Below the pieces are notes generated by a model that saw nothing but the letters and a program-made list of their open reading frames with translations, did not search any database and was not told where the DNA came from. Below, piece after piece: positions 21,676-31,693 of a stretch of 64,000 bases of DNA. Positions within the stretch are counted from its first letter, which is position 1; every line of letters begins with the position of its first letter. This DNA is from Yamagishiella unicocca (taxonomy: Eukaryota; Chlorophyta; Chlorophyceae; Chlamydomonadales; Volvocaceae): NCBI GenBank assembly GCA_003116995.1, contig BDSL01000023.1, positions 434,001 to 498,000 on the forward strand, in the 5' to 3' direction. Both the position numbers and the translations under genes were made by a program.

Positions 21676-23920
21676 ATGGCGAAGCAATACTCTCGCCGCG
21701 CGGTTTGCGCAACAACTCTGATGTTGGCATTCTGTGAGTCAATCTAGGCGGGACAGGCCGAAGAGATAACTTTGCTGCCTCGGCGTTTTGCTCGTTTCAG
21801 CTTCAGGTTTCGGTGGCGAGAATGAGCGACATGCCCAAAAGCTTCCGACACCATTCATCACAAAGACAGTTATCCTTGCAGAACCTGGCACATGGCCGCC
21901 GCTCGTGCGTGGCAAATATTTACACATACATGTTTTTTCGCGATGCCGACGCCCCAAACTCTTCAAGGCGTCACCGACTGCTTCCGCCGACCTTCCTTGT
22001 GCAGGTGCCTGTATCTCCAGTTCCAGGGCTACGGACGGCGTCAATCTTTGTCCCTGCCAAGTCGCATACGACCCCGTTTGCGGCACTGACGGCAGGACCT
22101 ATGCCACCGAGTGCTACGCGGAGTGCAAGCTGGGCAAGGGCAAATGGCAACGCGGCGTGTGCCCGCAAGATTCTCTCAACCCTGTCGCCGGGTGAGCCTA
22201 TCCGGAGTGCGTCACAGTCGTTTGGGGTTACGCTCGTTGGCTGGGCGGATACGCACATGCACTGTACGTACCTGTGAGCTGGATGGGGATCGATTGCCGC
22301 TTTGCCTCCCGGTATCCATGGAAGATATACCCTCAATGACATTTTCGGCGCCAGCACTGTAGCTATGTCCATGGACTCCCTTAGAACGCATTCCGTCGTC
22401 CATCCGCCCTGTAGCTTTCGCCACGAACCGCCTCCAGACTACTCGCCCCGCCCGCCGCAAATACAGGTGCATGGGTAACGCCCGCTGCGCCAGCAATGCC
22501 TGCGACCAGCCCTGGCCCACTGAGTGCCAAAACCCGCTACCAAAAGGCGCCGTCTGCTTCAACAACCCCTGCACCGGCATGATTTTTGGCGGCCAGGAAC
22601 TTCAGCCGTGTGAGCCGATTTGGGTCGATCCCTCCACCAAGCAGATCGTTCAATGCGGCGGGCCGACACCGGCCTGCATCTGCCCGCTGTTCTTCGACCC
22701 GGTTTGCGGCCGCGACGGAAAGACCTACTCCAACGCGTGCATGGCGCAATGCGAACTGGGTCCTGGAAAGAGGTGGACCAAAGGCGCTTGTGAGGAGATC
22801 ACCACACTTGGCAGGTACGTACGAGTGTACGACGTGCGATGTACGGCGTCCGTGCCGAGGGCATCTGGCAACGTACGGTGCATGAATGAACCCACGAGCG
22901 AGCGAGGGACGTACGTAGGCCGATGCCCCAGGGTGGTTCCTTCTTACTACTTGGACCACTGTAACCGTTACAACAACTTATGGAGCACTGTAACCGTTAC
23001 AGGTCAGCTGGGACCACTGTAACCGTTACGACAACTTACGGTGGACACTCATGCATGTGTCGCACGTACGTGTTTTGTGCGTGTATGCAAACCGCACTCG
23101 ACACGTGCGTGAATGGCTCAGATTGACGCCGTACCAGTTGCCGCATCACTCCACCTACTTCTTTGTCCGTATTGCTTGCATGTGTACGCAGGTGCTCCCC
23201 CCAGAACACCGTCCAGTGTTTCGCGGACCCCTGCTCCGTCAACGACTGCCCCGCACACCCCTCGGCGACCTGCCTGCCCAACTACTGCACCAGCGCCGTG
23301 TATCGTGGCCAGCGCGTGGGCGCTTGCGGGGCACTCTACGTGGACGCCGAGGGCAACCCCGTGAACTGCAACGAGGAGACCTTCGATGACAATATTTTTG
23401 CGTGAGTGGCTGCACCGCCGTGGTATGACTTGGGAGTTGAGAGGAGAGACCCGTGGGTCGGCACCGGGAGACAAGTGAAACCGACTGCCTCGGGGCGGGC
23501 GGCTCAACAGAAAACTAAGGACCGGTCTGTAAACCCGCGAGAAACCTACATGTCAGTCTGCGGCCCATCAAACAGACCATCAGGCTGATGACAGCGCGCC
23601 GAAGCATCCATCCGCCTGTCCCCTTGTCCACACCGACCCTCCCATCCTGCCAATGCAACCGGCGGTACCACCTTATCGACCGTCGTACGTGCCGTACGGC
23701 CCGTGTGCCGTAAACTGGCTCTGCACGCAGGTGCGACCCGGGCTCGCCTCTCGCGCTTTGCATCCAGCCTGGCGCGTGCGATGGCGCCAAGTGCCCCGGC
23801 TCCCCGGAGGCCGAGTGCATCACCAAGTCGTGCTACCTGACGTACCGCGGCCAGGAGCTGAAGCCGTGCAGCGCCATCTGGTACTACCCTCCCACCGGCG
23901 ACCTGGTGAAGGAGTGCTAG
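21676..23920 (+). CDS. Secreted Kazal/cysteine-rich protein 2 (tandem paralogue)
   Basis: Exons 21676-21733, 22005-22191, 22467-22814, 23192-23401, 23731-23920; 993 nt, 330 aa. Signal peptide MAKQYSRRAVCATTLMLAF in a 58-nt first exon, the same length as in Kazal gene 1. Kazal domain 1 reads CPCQVAYDPVCGTDG and Kazal domain 2 CICPLFFDPVCGRDG, giving predicted P1 residues Val and Leu. The same three Y-x-G-x-x-L-x-x-C modules follow, ending LTYRGQELKPCSAIWYY. Exon 4 is almost identical to that of the paralogue, while exons 2 and 5 have diverged. An upstream in-frame acceptor at 21800 would give a longer exon 2 (21801-22191) without stops, so an alternative N-terminal region is possible. Both genes arose by tandem duplication. 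Confidence 0.87.
22955..23035. repeat. Three-copy accactgtaaccgttac repeat in Kazal gene 2 intron 3
   Basis: Three spaced copies of cactgtaaccgttac. The GTAACCGTTAC core is nearly palindromic. The same core appears in the last intron of Kazal gene 1 and in intergenic DNA. Confidence 0.7.
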
Positions 23921-26565
23921 CATGGCAACAAGTAATGGCTGGGGGGAGACAGAGGATTGATGTAGGCGACACGACAGGTGGAGGCCGCCGGCGGGCGGGG
24001 TAGGCAGGAATACATAACCCCTCCAATTTTCGTACATAGCTACGTACATACTCATGGGGAGCTGATCATGAAAGGCGTCGTCCAGGCGAATCTGTAGGTG
24101 CGCGCTGGCCTCAGTACGTACCCGAGGCACAGTGTTTTGGGTTCGCTGACTGGATGCGGCACGCGCTGTGTACGTAGTTGCTGTTGCTGCGCACGGCCTA
24201 AATCGATTCATCACTGGGCCGGAAATATGATGGCGTTTCTGAGAACGCACGGAATCGTGCTGTTACTCCGCCGCCTGGATGGCTCGACTGCACGCTGCGT
24301 TAGGAATTATACCCCTGGCAGTGCAGGGCGGGGTTATGGCGAGCGGAGTGCGTGGAGGGCTGGGCTTTGCTTTGTAGGTAAATATCGGCGGTCGTGAAGG
24401 GCTACGCTGCCGCAGCACCTACAAGCACGCAAACACGATGACCCGAATCCGGTCCATGCTTCGTTGCCACAGCTACAGCTATATTGTGTGTCCTTTTTTC
24501 ACTGTCAATTTTGAAATTCACCCCAATCGCTAGCGTTCGAAGGCGACTTGGTTGAGGAAGGCCGTTGCTGAAGGCCGCCGTTGCTGAGGAAGGCCACATG
24601 CTCAGCGCTGTCCCACGTCCCGCAGTAGTTAACAGCAGGCGTGGTTTGCAGCAGGATGAAGTTGTGTAGCATAGCCAGGAGCAGATAAAAGCCTGTACAG
24701 GTCAGGGCTGCAGTGGAAATTCCGTAAATTGAAACGGCGTAGCATCCACGTCCGTGATCTGTTCTCTGCTGCCCGACATGGCCCGACAGGCCCGACTGCC
24801 ACGCCTTGGGCTGCTGTGAGCCCAATGGGCGGCGTCACCGAACACCAGGTTGATGTCTTACTATAATAGATATATATGGTACTGAAGAACTGGGGCGACA
24901 TGTATGCTGCTCTGAATGGAGTGCTTTGGGACGCTGTTCATACATGAGCCGGCCTGCAGCCGGCCGTTTCCGTTACAATCCCACGAAAAGTAACGTCGTG
25001 AAACCCAAGTAAGGGAACCAGGGAGCAGCTGATGTATGTAATCAAGAATTCGAAAGGTAGACCGAGTCGTTGAACAGTGTATCTTTTTAAGAGCGGTATT
25101 TTTTTTGCCTCCGGCCAGGGAGACACACCGACATACGGCAACCAGGGTATCTTATCCGGTCGCATCCTGTCGCATGCGGGATCCTAATGCAAATGGACTT
25201 GCTGTTGCTGCTGCCGTATAAAGCCTCAGAACATGGCTTCTCTAGGTCGTACATGTGTCGTACTCAGGAGGAGGAATGGATATGGCTTACTCAGGCGGCA
25301 GCAGGACAAGATGACATGGCATGACATAATAGGTGTAGATTACTTTGGGAGGCGACGGACCGCGAGGTCAACCAAGCCAGGCGTGGTCGACTGATTGCAG
25401 GTCCGTGTCACCAGATGATCACGAAAGGGTATTTCGAGTTACCGGGTTCGAACGTCAGACACGGCTTGCAATCGGGGTTTTGGTCGTGTAAGAGATATTA
25501 CTAGCTGTACGCGTGCGTCAGCATGAGAGCTGTCACCACCCAAGCATTTGCGCGGGAAGATGCCGTGGTGCCGCACTGGGCACTTACTTGCCATACATGC
25601 ATCGTAGTGAACCGCAGGCAACCGCAGGCGACCGACAGCCAGCAGGCCGCTCAGCTGTGCTTGGCTAACAGCGTGCAGTAATGTAATGTAGGTTACACGC
25701 TAGGCTGTTAGCCCTGGGTCGTCGTTGGTTAGAAACGGTTGTAACAGATCAGGCTATGCATGTGCTTTTAACGGTCGAACATCTAAACGTCCCCAACAGC
25801 CGTCCTGCCTCCCGCGTGAGTTATGGATCTCCATAACGATTAAGGTGCGTATCAGTATACAATATAGATAACAGGCCGTGCCAGCTACCCTGAGCTACCA
25901 GGCCGTGGCGGGTGGCCGGCCCACATGATTGTAGCGGCCAACCATCTTCCTTACAGCCCCTCGTGCACGCACGTACATCCTTGGCGGTGCAACTGTATGT
26001 ATGCGCCTCGGTTGACAGGAGCACAGTACGACGAAACAGTTACGTAGCTCGTAGACCCAGAATCCATGGCAGCGTACCGCAAGTTGATGTGCTCTGTTAT
26101 TGATTACGACTCACGAGGCATCCGTGCGTGTCCTCAGGCGCGTCGCGGTGGGCCGGTGGCCTCATGTACGGGACCATGCTATTGTGCGCCGTGTCCGCTT
26201 GCATTATCATATTCACAACACTAGGAATACTGGCATAACCTTTATTCTTCAGGTTGACCGCATTGCCTGTCTTTCATCGGCCTACAGGGACAACAAAAGA
26301 CACGTCGTGGGAACGCTCATCAAAATACGGTGTTCTTCAAACCGGGTTCGGTATCAAACTTTGGAGTGATACCTTGAGCTTGGAGACACTGCAGCAGCCC
26401 TGGTTTCGCTGTCTTATTAGATGTTAGATGGAGCCTAGGAAACAGGCCCAACTAGGACAATCGCAGGGAGCCAACTTGGCAAGGGTACCGGTTAAGGCCT
26501 TGGTTAAAGGCTAAAATTTGGATTCAAGACCTGTTTCGGCGCAAATACACATCGCAAGGTCATCA
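23921..26565. other. Intergenic region between Kazal gene 2 and RIN13-like 2
   Basis: No exon chain, domain or strong repeat seen. Base composition is less GC-rich than in the genes. Nothing further supported. Confidence 0.45.
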
Positions 26566-29500
26566 ATGGAGGCAGACGCTGTCGCTTTTCGCACGAGGGC
26601 GCGGTGCAAAGATTCTCCAGAGAAGTCAACACGCCGCTTCAAGCCGTTTGCAAGCACAAAGGATGACAGCGCAGGCCGAAAGCATCACAAGCGAACCCGC
26701 AACTCTGCAAACACGAATTCACTCACGTTCAGCGGCCCTGAGACATCGAACAACAGGACCGACTACAATGAAGCTGACAGTAACGACAGAGGGAGCAAGG
26801 ATGGCGGTGTGGGCACGACGTTGCCCCATTCGAATGGCCCGGGACCCCGCCCCCCCGCGCCGGTCCCCACCTCTAGCGACAGTGACGTCGTGATCGTCAA
26901 CGAGGTGCAAGCTGACGACCGCGACGTTGTGTTGTCGGAGCCGCACGCCAAGCGGCGTTGCCTTGGCGACGCCTCTGGGCCTGCTGCGCGCGGAGCTGCA
27001 GCCGGCACCCGCGCTAAGGGGCCGGTTGTGAAGAAATCGGATAGCGATCGCGGAGATGACGACCTGGATGATGACGAGGATCTGCGGATAGTCGGTGTCG
27101 TCGGGCAGGTGGGTTGGGCTGAAGCCTGGACAACGTGCCGTATGCTTAGCAACCTAATTTGCGTCCTTGCCGACCAAACCCAAGGACACACGCTGTCTGA
27201 TATGTCCGGAGAGCGGAGCGCGTGTGGAAGGGTCACCGCTGCGAGGCAGCTACGGTAACTCCAGGGGTGGTGTGCTGGTGCCACCATTCCAACGAGCGGC
27301 TCGGTCGAACCAGTCGGCTCGGTGCGGCGCACACGTCCCATTCGGCGAATGCGTATCGCCACAGACTAGAAGACACCAGCCTCCGCATCTGAGATGCTGA
27401 AGCCTCGGTTGAAGCCTTGGCTGGGGGAGGCTTAATCCTAGTCCTAGTCCTAGCCCTAGTCCTATGGCCGCCGCTTCCCCGCCCACACCACCCTGCCTTC
27501 CACGGACGATTTCCAACCCCCGCCGTCCCCTGCCTCCCCTCAAGTCCATACCTGCCCTCACGCTCCTCAGTCGCTCACCTGCTTTACCCTTTCCTGCTTG
27601 CTTGCGTTGGACTTCAGGTGGCGACTCGCGACCTGCCCCACCCGCGCCCAGACTGCGCGGAGCACCGCTTCGTGCCGACCGGCGCCGAGTCTAACTGCCG
27701 CCGCTGTAGCCAGGTGCGCGGGCCAGCAAGCCGTGTCACGGGTTGCCGTCTGCCTGGTATACTTCGCCTTATAGAAAAGGTCTTGCAAGCGGATGTCCGT
27801 CCTCGTTACATCTTCAGGACATGACCAGTCAGCCTGGTCAAGTTATAGACGTAGCGTCGCTAGAATCCTGTAGGAACTGTATGCAAGCGGCGCCCGGCAC
27901 CGTGGATCCCCTTGCGCGCGTAAATCGATGCGCTGCGCCCTCTCTCTCTTCCCCTCCCACCTCCTCTTCTCGCCCCTCCCCCCTCCTCTTCTCGCCCCTC
28001 CCCCCTCCTCTTCTCGCCCCTCCCCCCTCCTCTTCTCGCCCCTCCCCCTCCTCTTCTCGCCCCTCCCCCCTCCTCTTCTCGCCCCTCCCCCCTCCTCTTC
28101 TCGCCCCTCCCCCCTCCTCTTCTCGCCCCTCCCCCCTCCTCTTCTCGCCCCTCCCCCTCCTCTTCTCGCCCCTCCCCCCTCCTCTTCTCGCCCCTCCCCC
28201 CTCCTCTTCTCGCCCCTCCCACCTCCTCTTCTCGCCCCTCCCCCCTCCTCTTCTCGCCACCCCCCTCCTCTTCTCGCCCCTCCTCCCTCCGAAGTGCTAC
28301 TGCTACGTGTGCGACGTGCGGGCGTCCGAGTGCGAGTTCTGGGGCACTGGTGAGGGACGGGGGGGGACGAGGCGACAGGGCGGGGAGACCAGGCGAGGTA
28401 GTGTCAGCCAAGCGGGCAGGTGAAAGGCAGGAATACGGTTTTGCCTTTTTGCGGTCAGGGTACGGCAAGGCCCCCTCACTGGGCGGAGCGGGTCCATCCG
28501 GCACCCTCTCACCGCCGCCCCTCCGCCCTTCAAACCCTCCGCAGGCCGCCGTGTCCGCGACCACTCCAATGCCCGGCCGAGCCCTCCCTGGACCCACCTG
28601 CGCCAAGCCGCCCGCGCCGGCGACAAGTCCCTCGTGCGGCAGGAGTTCGCCGCCAGCGGACCCATGCAGCTGCCTGTCGCGCCGGCCCTGCAGCTGCAGT
28701 CGCAGCACCAGAGGACGGGCTTCGTGCTGTCCAGGCGGGCAGCGCACCAGCACACGCAAGCTCCGCGGTGGCGAGGGGAAGGACTAGGCCTGGGGCTTGA
28801 TGTCAATATGATGGGTTTCGACGCCGCAGACGCGGATGCCTTCCTGGCGGCGCTAACGATGTTCGTGGCGGCCGGGGTCCCGAGCATGGGAGGCGCGCGA
28901 GCCGCCGCCACTGGCGACGGCGGCGGCGGCCGGGCGGCGCATCAGCGGTCCGAAGGCGCGGCTGAGTCCTCCTGGCCGCGCCAGCAGGTGCCCTTCCTCC
29001 ACAGCCGCTCTCAGGCAGCGGTCGCGCGGCCGGAAGAGCACGTGGCACCGCCGCCGCCGGGGCAGGTGCCCTTCCTCCACAGCCGCTCTCAGGCAGCAGT
29101 AGCGCGGCCGGAAGAGCGCGTGGCACGGCCGCCGGCGGGCCAGGTGCCTTTCCTCCGCCTCCGCTCTCAGGCAGCGGTAACCCAGCCAGCAGAGCATCCG
29201 GCGGCGCGCGCTGTGCAGCCCGCGGTGGCGGCGCCGCCGCCGCCGGCCGTGCCACACAATGCCGATCATATGGGTCCGTATCGTCACCATCAGCGTCAGC
29301 AGGTCCCGCAGGACCAACAGCTAAACCACCAACCGCTGAACCACCAACCGCGCACACAGCCGGTCGTGTTCCAACTGACGTCGGAGCAGTCCACACAGCG
29401 GCCGCAGCCGAGAGCGGCGTACATGATGTCACGCCAGCCGCGTACGAGTGCCTCCCAACACCACCCGGCAGCGCCATTATTTCTGCTGCAGCACTCGGCG

Positions 29501-29611
29501 TCGGCTGCGGCGGCGCCCGCGCCGGCACAGCCCAACCCGGTCGTCGGCTCGCAGCGGATGATACCGACGCATGCGCCCCCGCTGCTTCATCCCATCCATC
29601 CCCAGCGTTGA
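26566..29611 (+). CDS. RIN13-like cysteine-domain protein 2
   Basis: Exons 26566-27108, 27618-27713, 28295-28349, 28545-29611; 1761 nt, 586 aa. The start is the first ATG (MEADAVAF) in frame. The N-terminal half is acidic, with SDSDVVIVNEVQADD, a basic patch HAKRRC and a D/E-rich stretch before the splice junction. The core reads VATRDLPHPRPDC, then CRRCSQ joined to CYCYVCDVRASECEFW and RDHSN with W-x-x-L-R, matching the plant RIN13 conserved region; only one copy is present, unlike the paralogue at 7829. The tail has three copies of a 20-odd-residue repeat containing QVPFLHSRSQAAVARPEE and is rich in His, Gln, Pro and Ala. Exon 3 and its flanking introns are nearly identical to those of RIN13-like 1. 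The function is not known; the nuclear location is inferred. Confidence 0.82.
27950..28290 (+). repeat. Pyrimidine-rich minisatellite in RIN13-like 2 intron 2
   Basis: About 15 units of cctcttctcgcccctccccc run up to the acceptor at 28294. It is the same unit as at 9228-9369 in the paralogue, expanded here. It creates long spurious open frames on both strands. Confidence 0.92.
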
Positions 29612-31693
29612 AACTCGCCGGTTTCGGAGCTCAGCGCGCGTTGGCGAGGCGCGGGGACTCAGTGCGGGACTTGGGGAGGCGTTCCGTGCGCCCAAGCATC
29701 GCCAGCCTGGCTGTCGTGGGCAATTGAGTCGAGTTAGGTGTTATTGCGTTGGCTCTGAGTTGGTTTCTGGGCGGCGGGAACGAACGGTTACCGGTCGCAA
29801 CCGTGTTTAATCTGGGTGAGGAGGTGAGGAGGCCGAGCTATGTCTGTCTGGCAGCGCAGTGAGGGTTGCAGTGGCCTGGGGCATTTCCCGCCATCTAAAA
29901 AGGGGGACGATAAAGGGTGATCCGCGAATGCACAGCTGACAAACCAAGGAGGGGTCTTCGGCAAAATGCAAATGTGGCTGGATGGCGCCCCCAGGTAGGA
30001 CCACGAGGATTTATAACGTTACTGAAGTTGATATTGATTTCCTTGTTTTCCAAGCGGTTTTTAGGTTTTCGTTCGGTTCCATCCGAGCTCACGTGGTAAG
30101 GGCACCCTTAGCACACGCATACACAACGGCTTTGCGGTGCATTGACACTCACACGCACAGCTGCTGACGCTAGCTATGGCGCCGTAAAGCCATTTTTTGA
30201 AATTGGACGGTAAGATCGAAGGCAGGATGTGCCGTGATTGTGTGGCTGTCCGATTTGTATTCAGGTCCAAGTAATGTATGCATGCGCGCTGGGCAGTTGA
30301 CTGTTGCAGATCCACGTTGAGGTGTTGTGTGTGCCATGTCACATTGTAGTTTGGGCGTGTGATGGACAAAAGGGGCAGTGAAGCGCGCTTGGTTGGCACT
30401 TTGGCAGGATTCAGTTTGTTTGAACACGTGATTTCAGTTACTGTACGGTTTCGTTTGCTCCATCCCCTCGATTGGCCGATAGGAATATGACCTACTGCGG
30501 AAGCACAGGTGTGCTGCTGAGAGGGCACGGAAACAGGCGGGCCCCGGACATTACCGCACATGTTTGGGTAATTGATCACGTGGAGATTTTCGTTATACAG
30601 GCAGGGCAATGAGGCAGTGTTGTGGGGCAGTTGCTTGGGGCGGGCTCCCGATCTGTCACGGGGAGCCGAGCCAAGATGCGCGTTGAGCTTCAGCGTGGAA
30701 CCCTTGCGTGGATGGTGTGGAGGCGCTTCACGTCAACAGTCCGCCACGTCTGTTGAGTCCTTTGTACTATCCTTATTCCCTGGCGGCTGGTTGGAAAAAA
30801 GTGATTGAGCAGTACGTGGTTGAGCTGTACCTCTGTAGCCAGGGCTTTTCGCTCACTCTATCAGGCGTGACATTGGATATCCTACGCTACCTGCTATCCT
30901 CCTTCGGACTAGTAGTAGTAACTGTTCGGCGGTCCTGGCCAACAAACCACCCGCATCGAAACGTGTACCCTGGACATGCCTTGTTCAGCTGAGTCCCTGG
31001 CGACGGTGCTCGCCCGAGGTTCTCGGTGTTACCCGTCAAGTCATTTTTGGTGGGTTGCGCGGGCGGAAGCGGGAGGGGGGTGGCCCGACGAGATTGCGAC
31101 TCGCCCGTTAGCTTTGCACGGCTTTGCATTCTGCGCACGCTCTCCTCAAAGGGCCCTTCGCTCATGCATCCCGTTCATACGGGGAGGTGCAGTAACGGGA
31201 CGGCTCCAGAGATCCAGATCCGACCACTCAGTTCCGTAGCGCGCATTCCGAAGCACTACGGAGGTCTCGTGCATCAACGCGCCATGACGGGGGCGCACGT
31301 CTATGCCAACGCACGCCGAATACAACCCTAAAAATGCCTATAAAAACCGGGCCCTATACCATTGACCACGCCCGCCCATTAACCGAAGAGCTGTAACGAC
31401 ATATGGTGGCGTACACATGGCATGGCAAGCTGGCTTCGAAGGCCATATTGTAGTAGCGCTCTGCGCCTACCGTAAATCGTGGTGGTTGATAAGTTGGCAT
31501 GGGGACCGTTGGGAAGCCCATGTCGTTTCATAGAGCTCGGGCGGAATCGCGAGAATACAAACGCAATGCGCAACTTCAACAACTTCGGGACTAGCCTATC
31601 TTACCGTGACGACACGGTATCGTTGTGTAGGTGAACCAGTTCGCCGGAGTTTTCCTTACTGCCTTGCATCTATGCACTCGCCACATAGATATA
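29612..31693. other. Intergenic region between RIN13-like 2 and the CTD phosphatase
   Basis: No exon chain or domain recognised. One diverged copy of a dispersed repeat (gatccgcgaatgcacagctg, about 29918-29954) lies here; its relatives are at 40018 and 61590. The right end should hold the promoter and 5' UTR of the phosphatase gene. Confidence 0.45.
31339..31346 (+). promoter_or_regulatory. Possible TATA element of the CTD phosphatase gene
   Basis: TATAAAAA lies about 350 bp before the chosen ATG at 31694. This spacing would imply a long 5' UTR, so the call is tentative. Confidence 0.25.

Noticed and set aside
25430..25460. gggttcgaac string considered as the T-arm of a tRNA
   Set aside because: No matching acceptor, D or anticodon arms could be folded around it. 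No tRNA or rRNA gene was found in the window.
27860..28759. 299-codon minus-strand frame rich in GGGREKRRGEG
   Set aside because: Antisense of the intronic cctcttctcgcccc minisatellite of RIN13-like 2; no homology, no exon structure.
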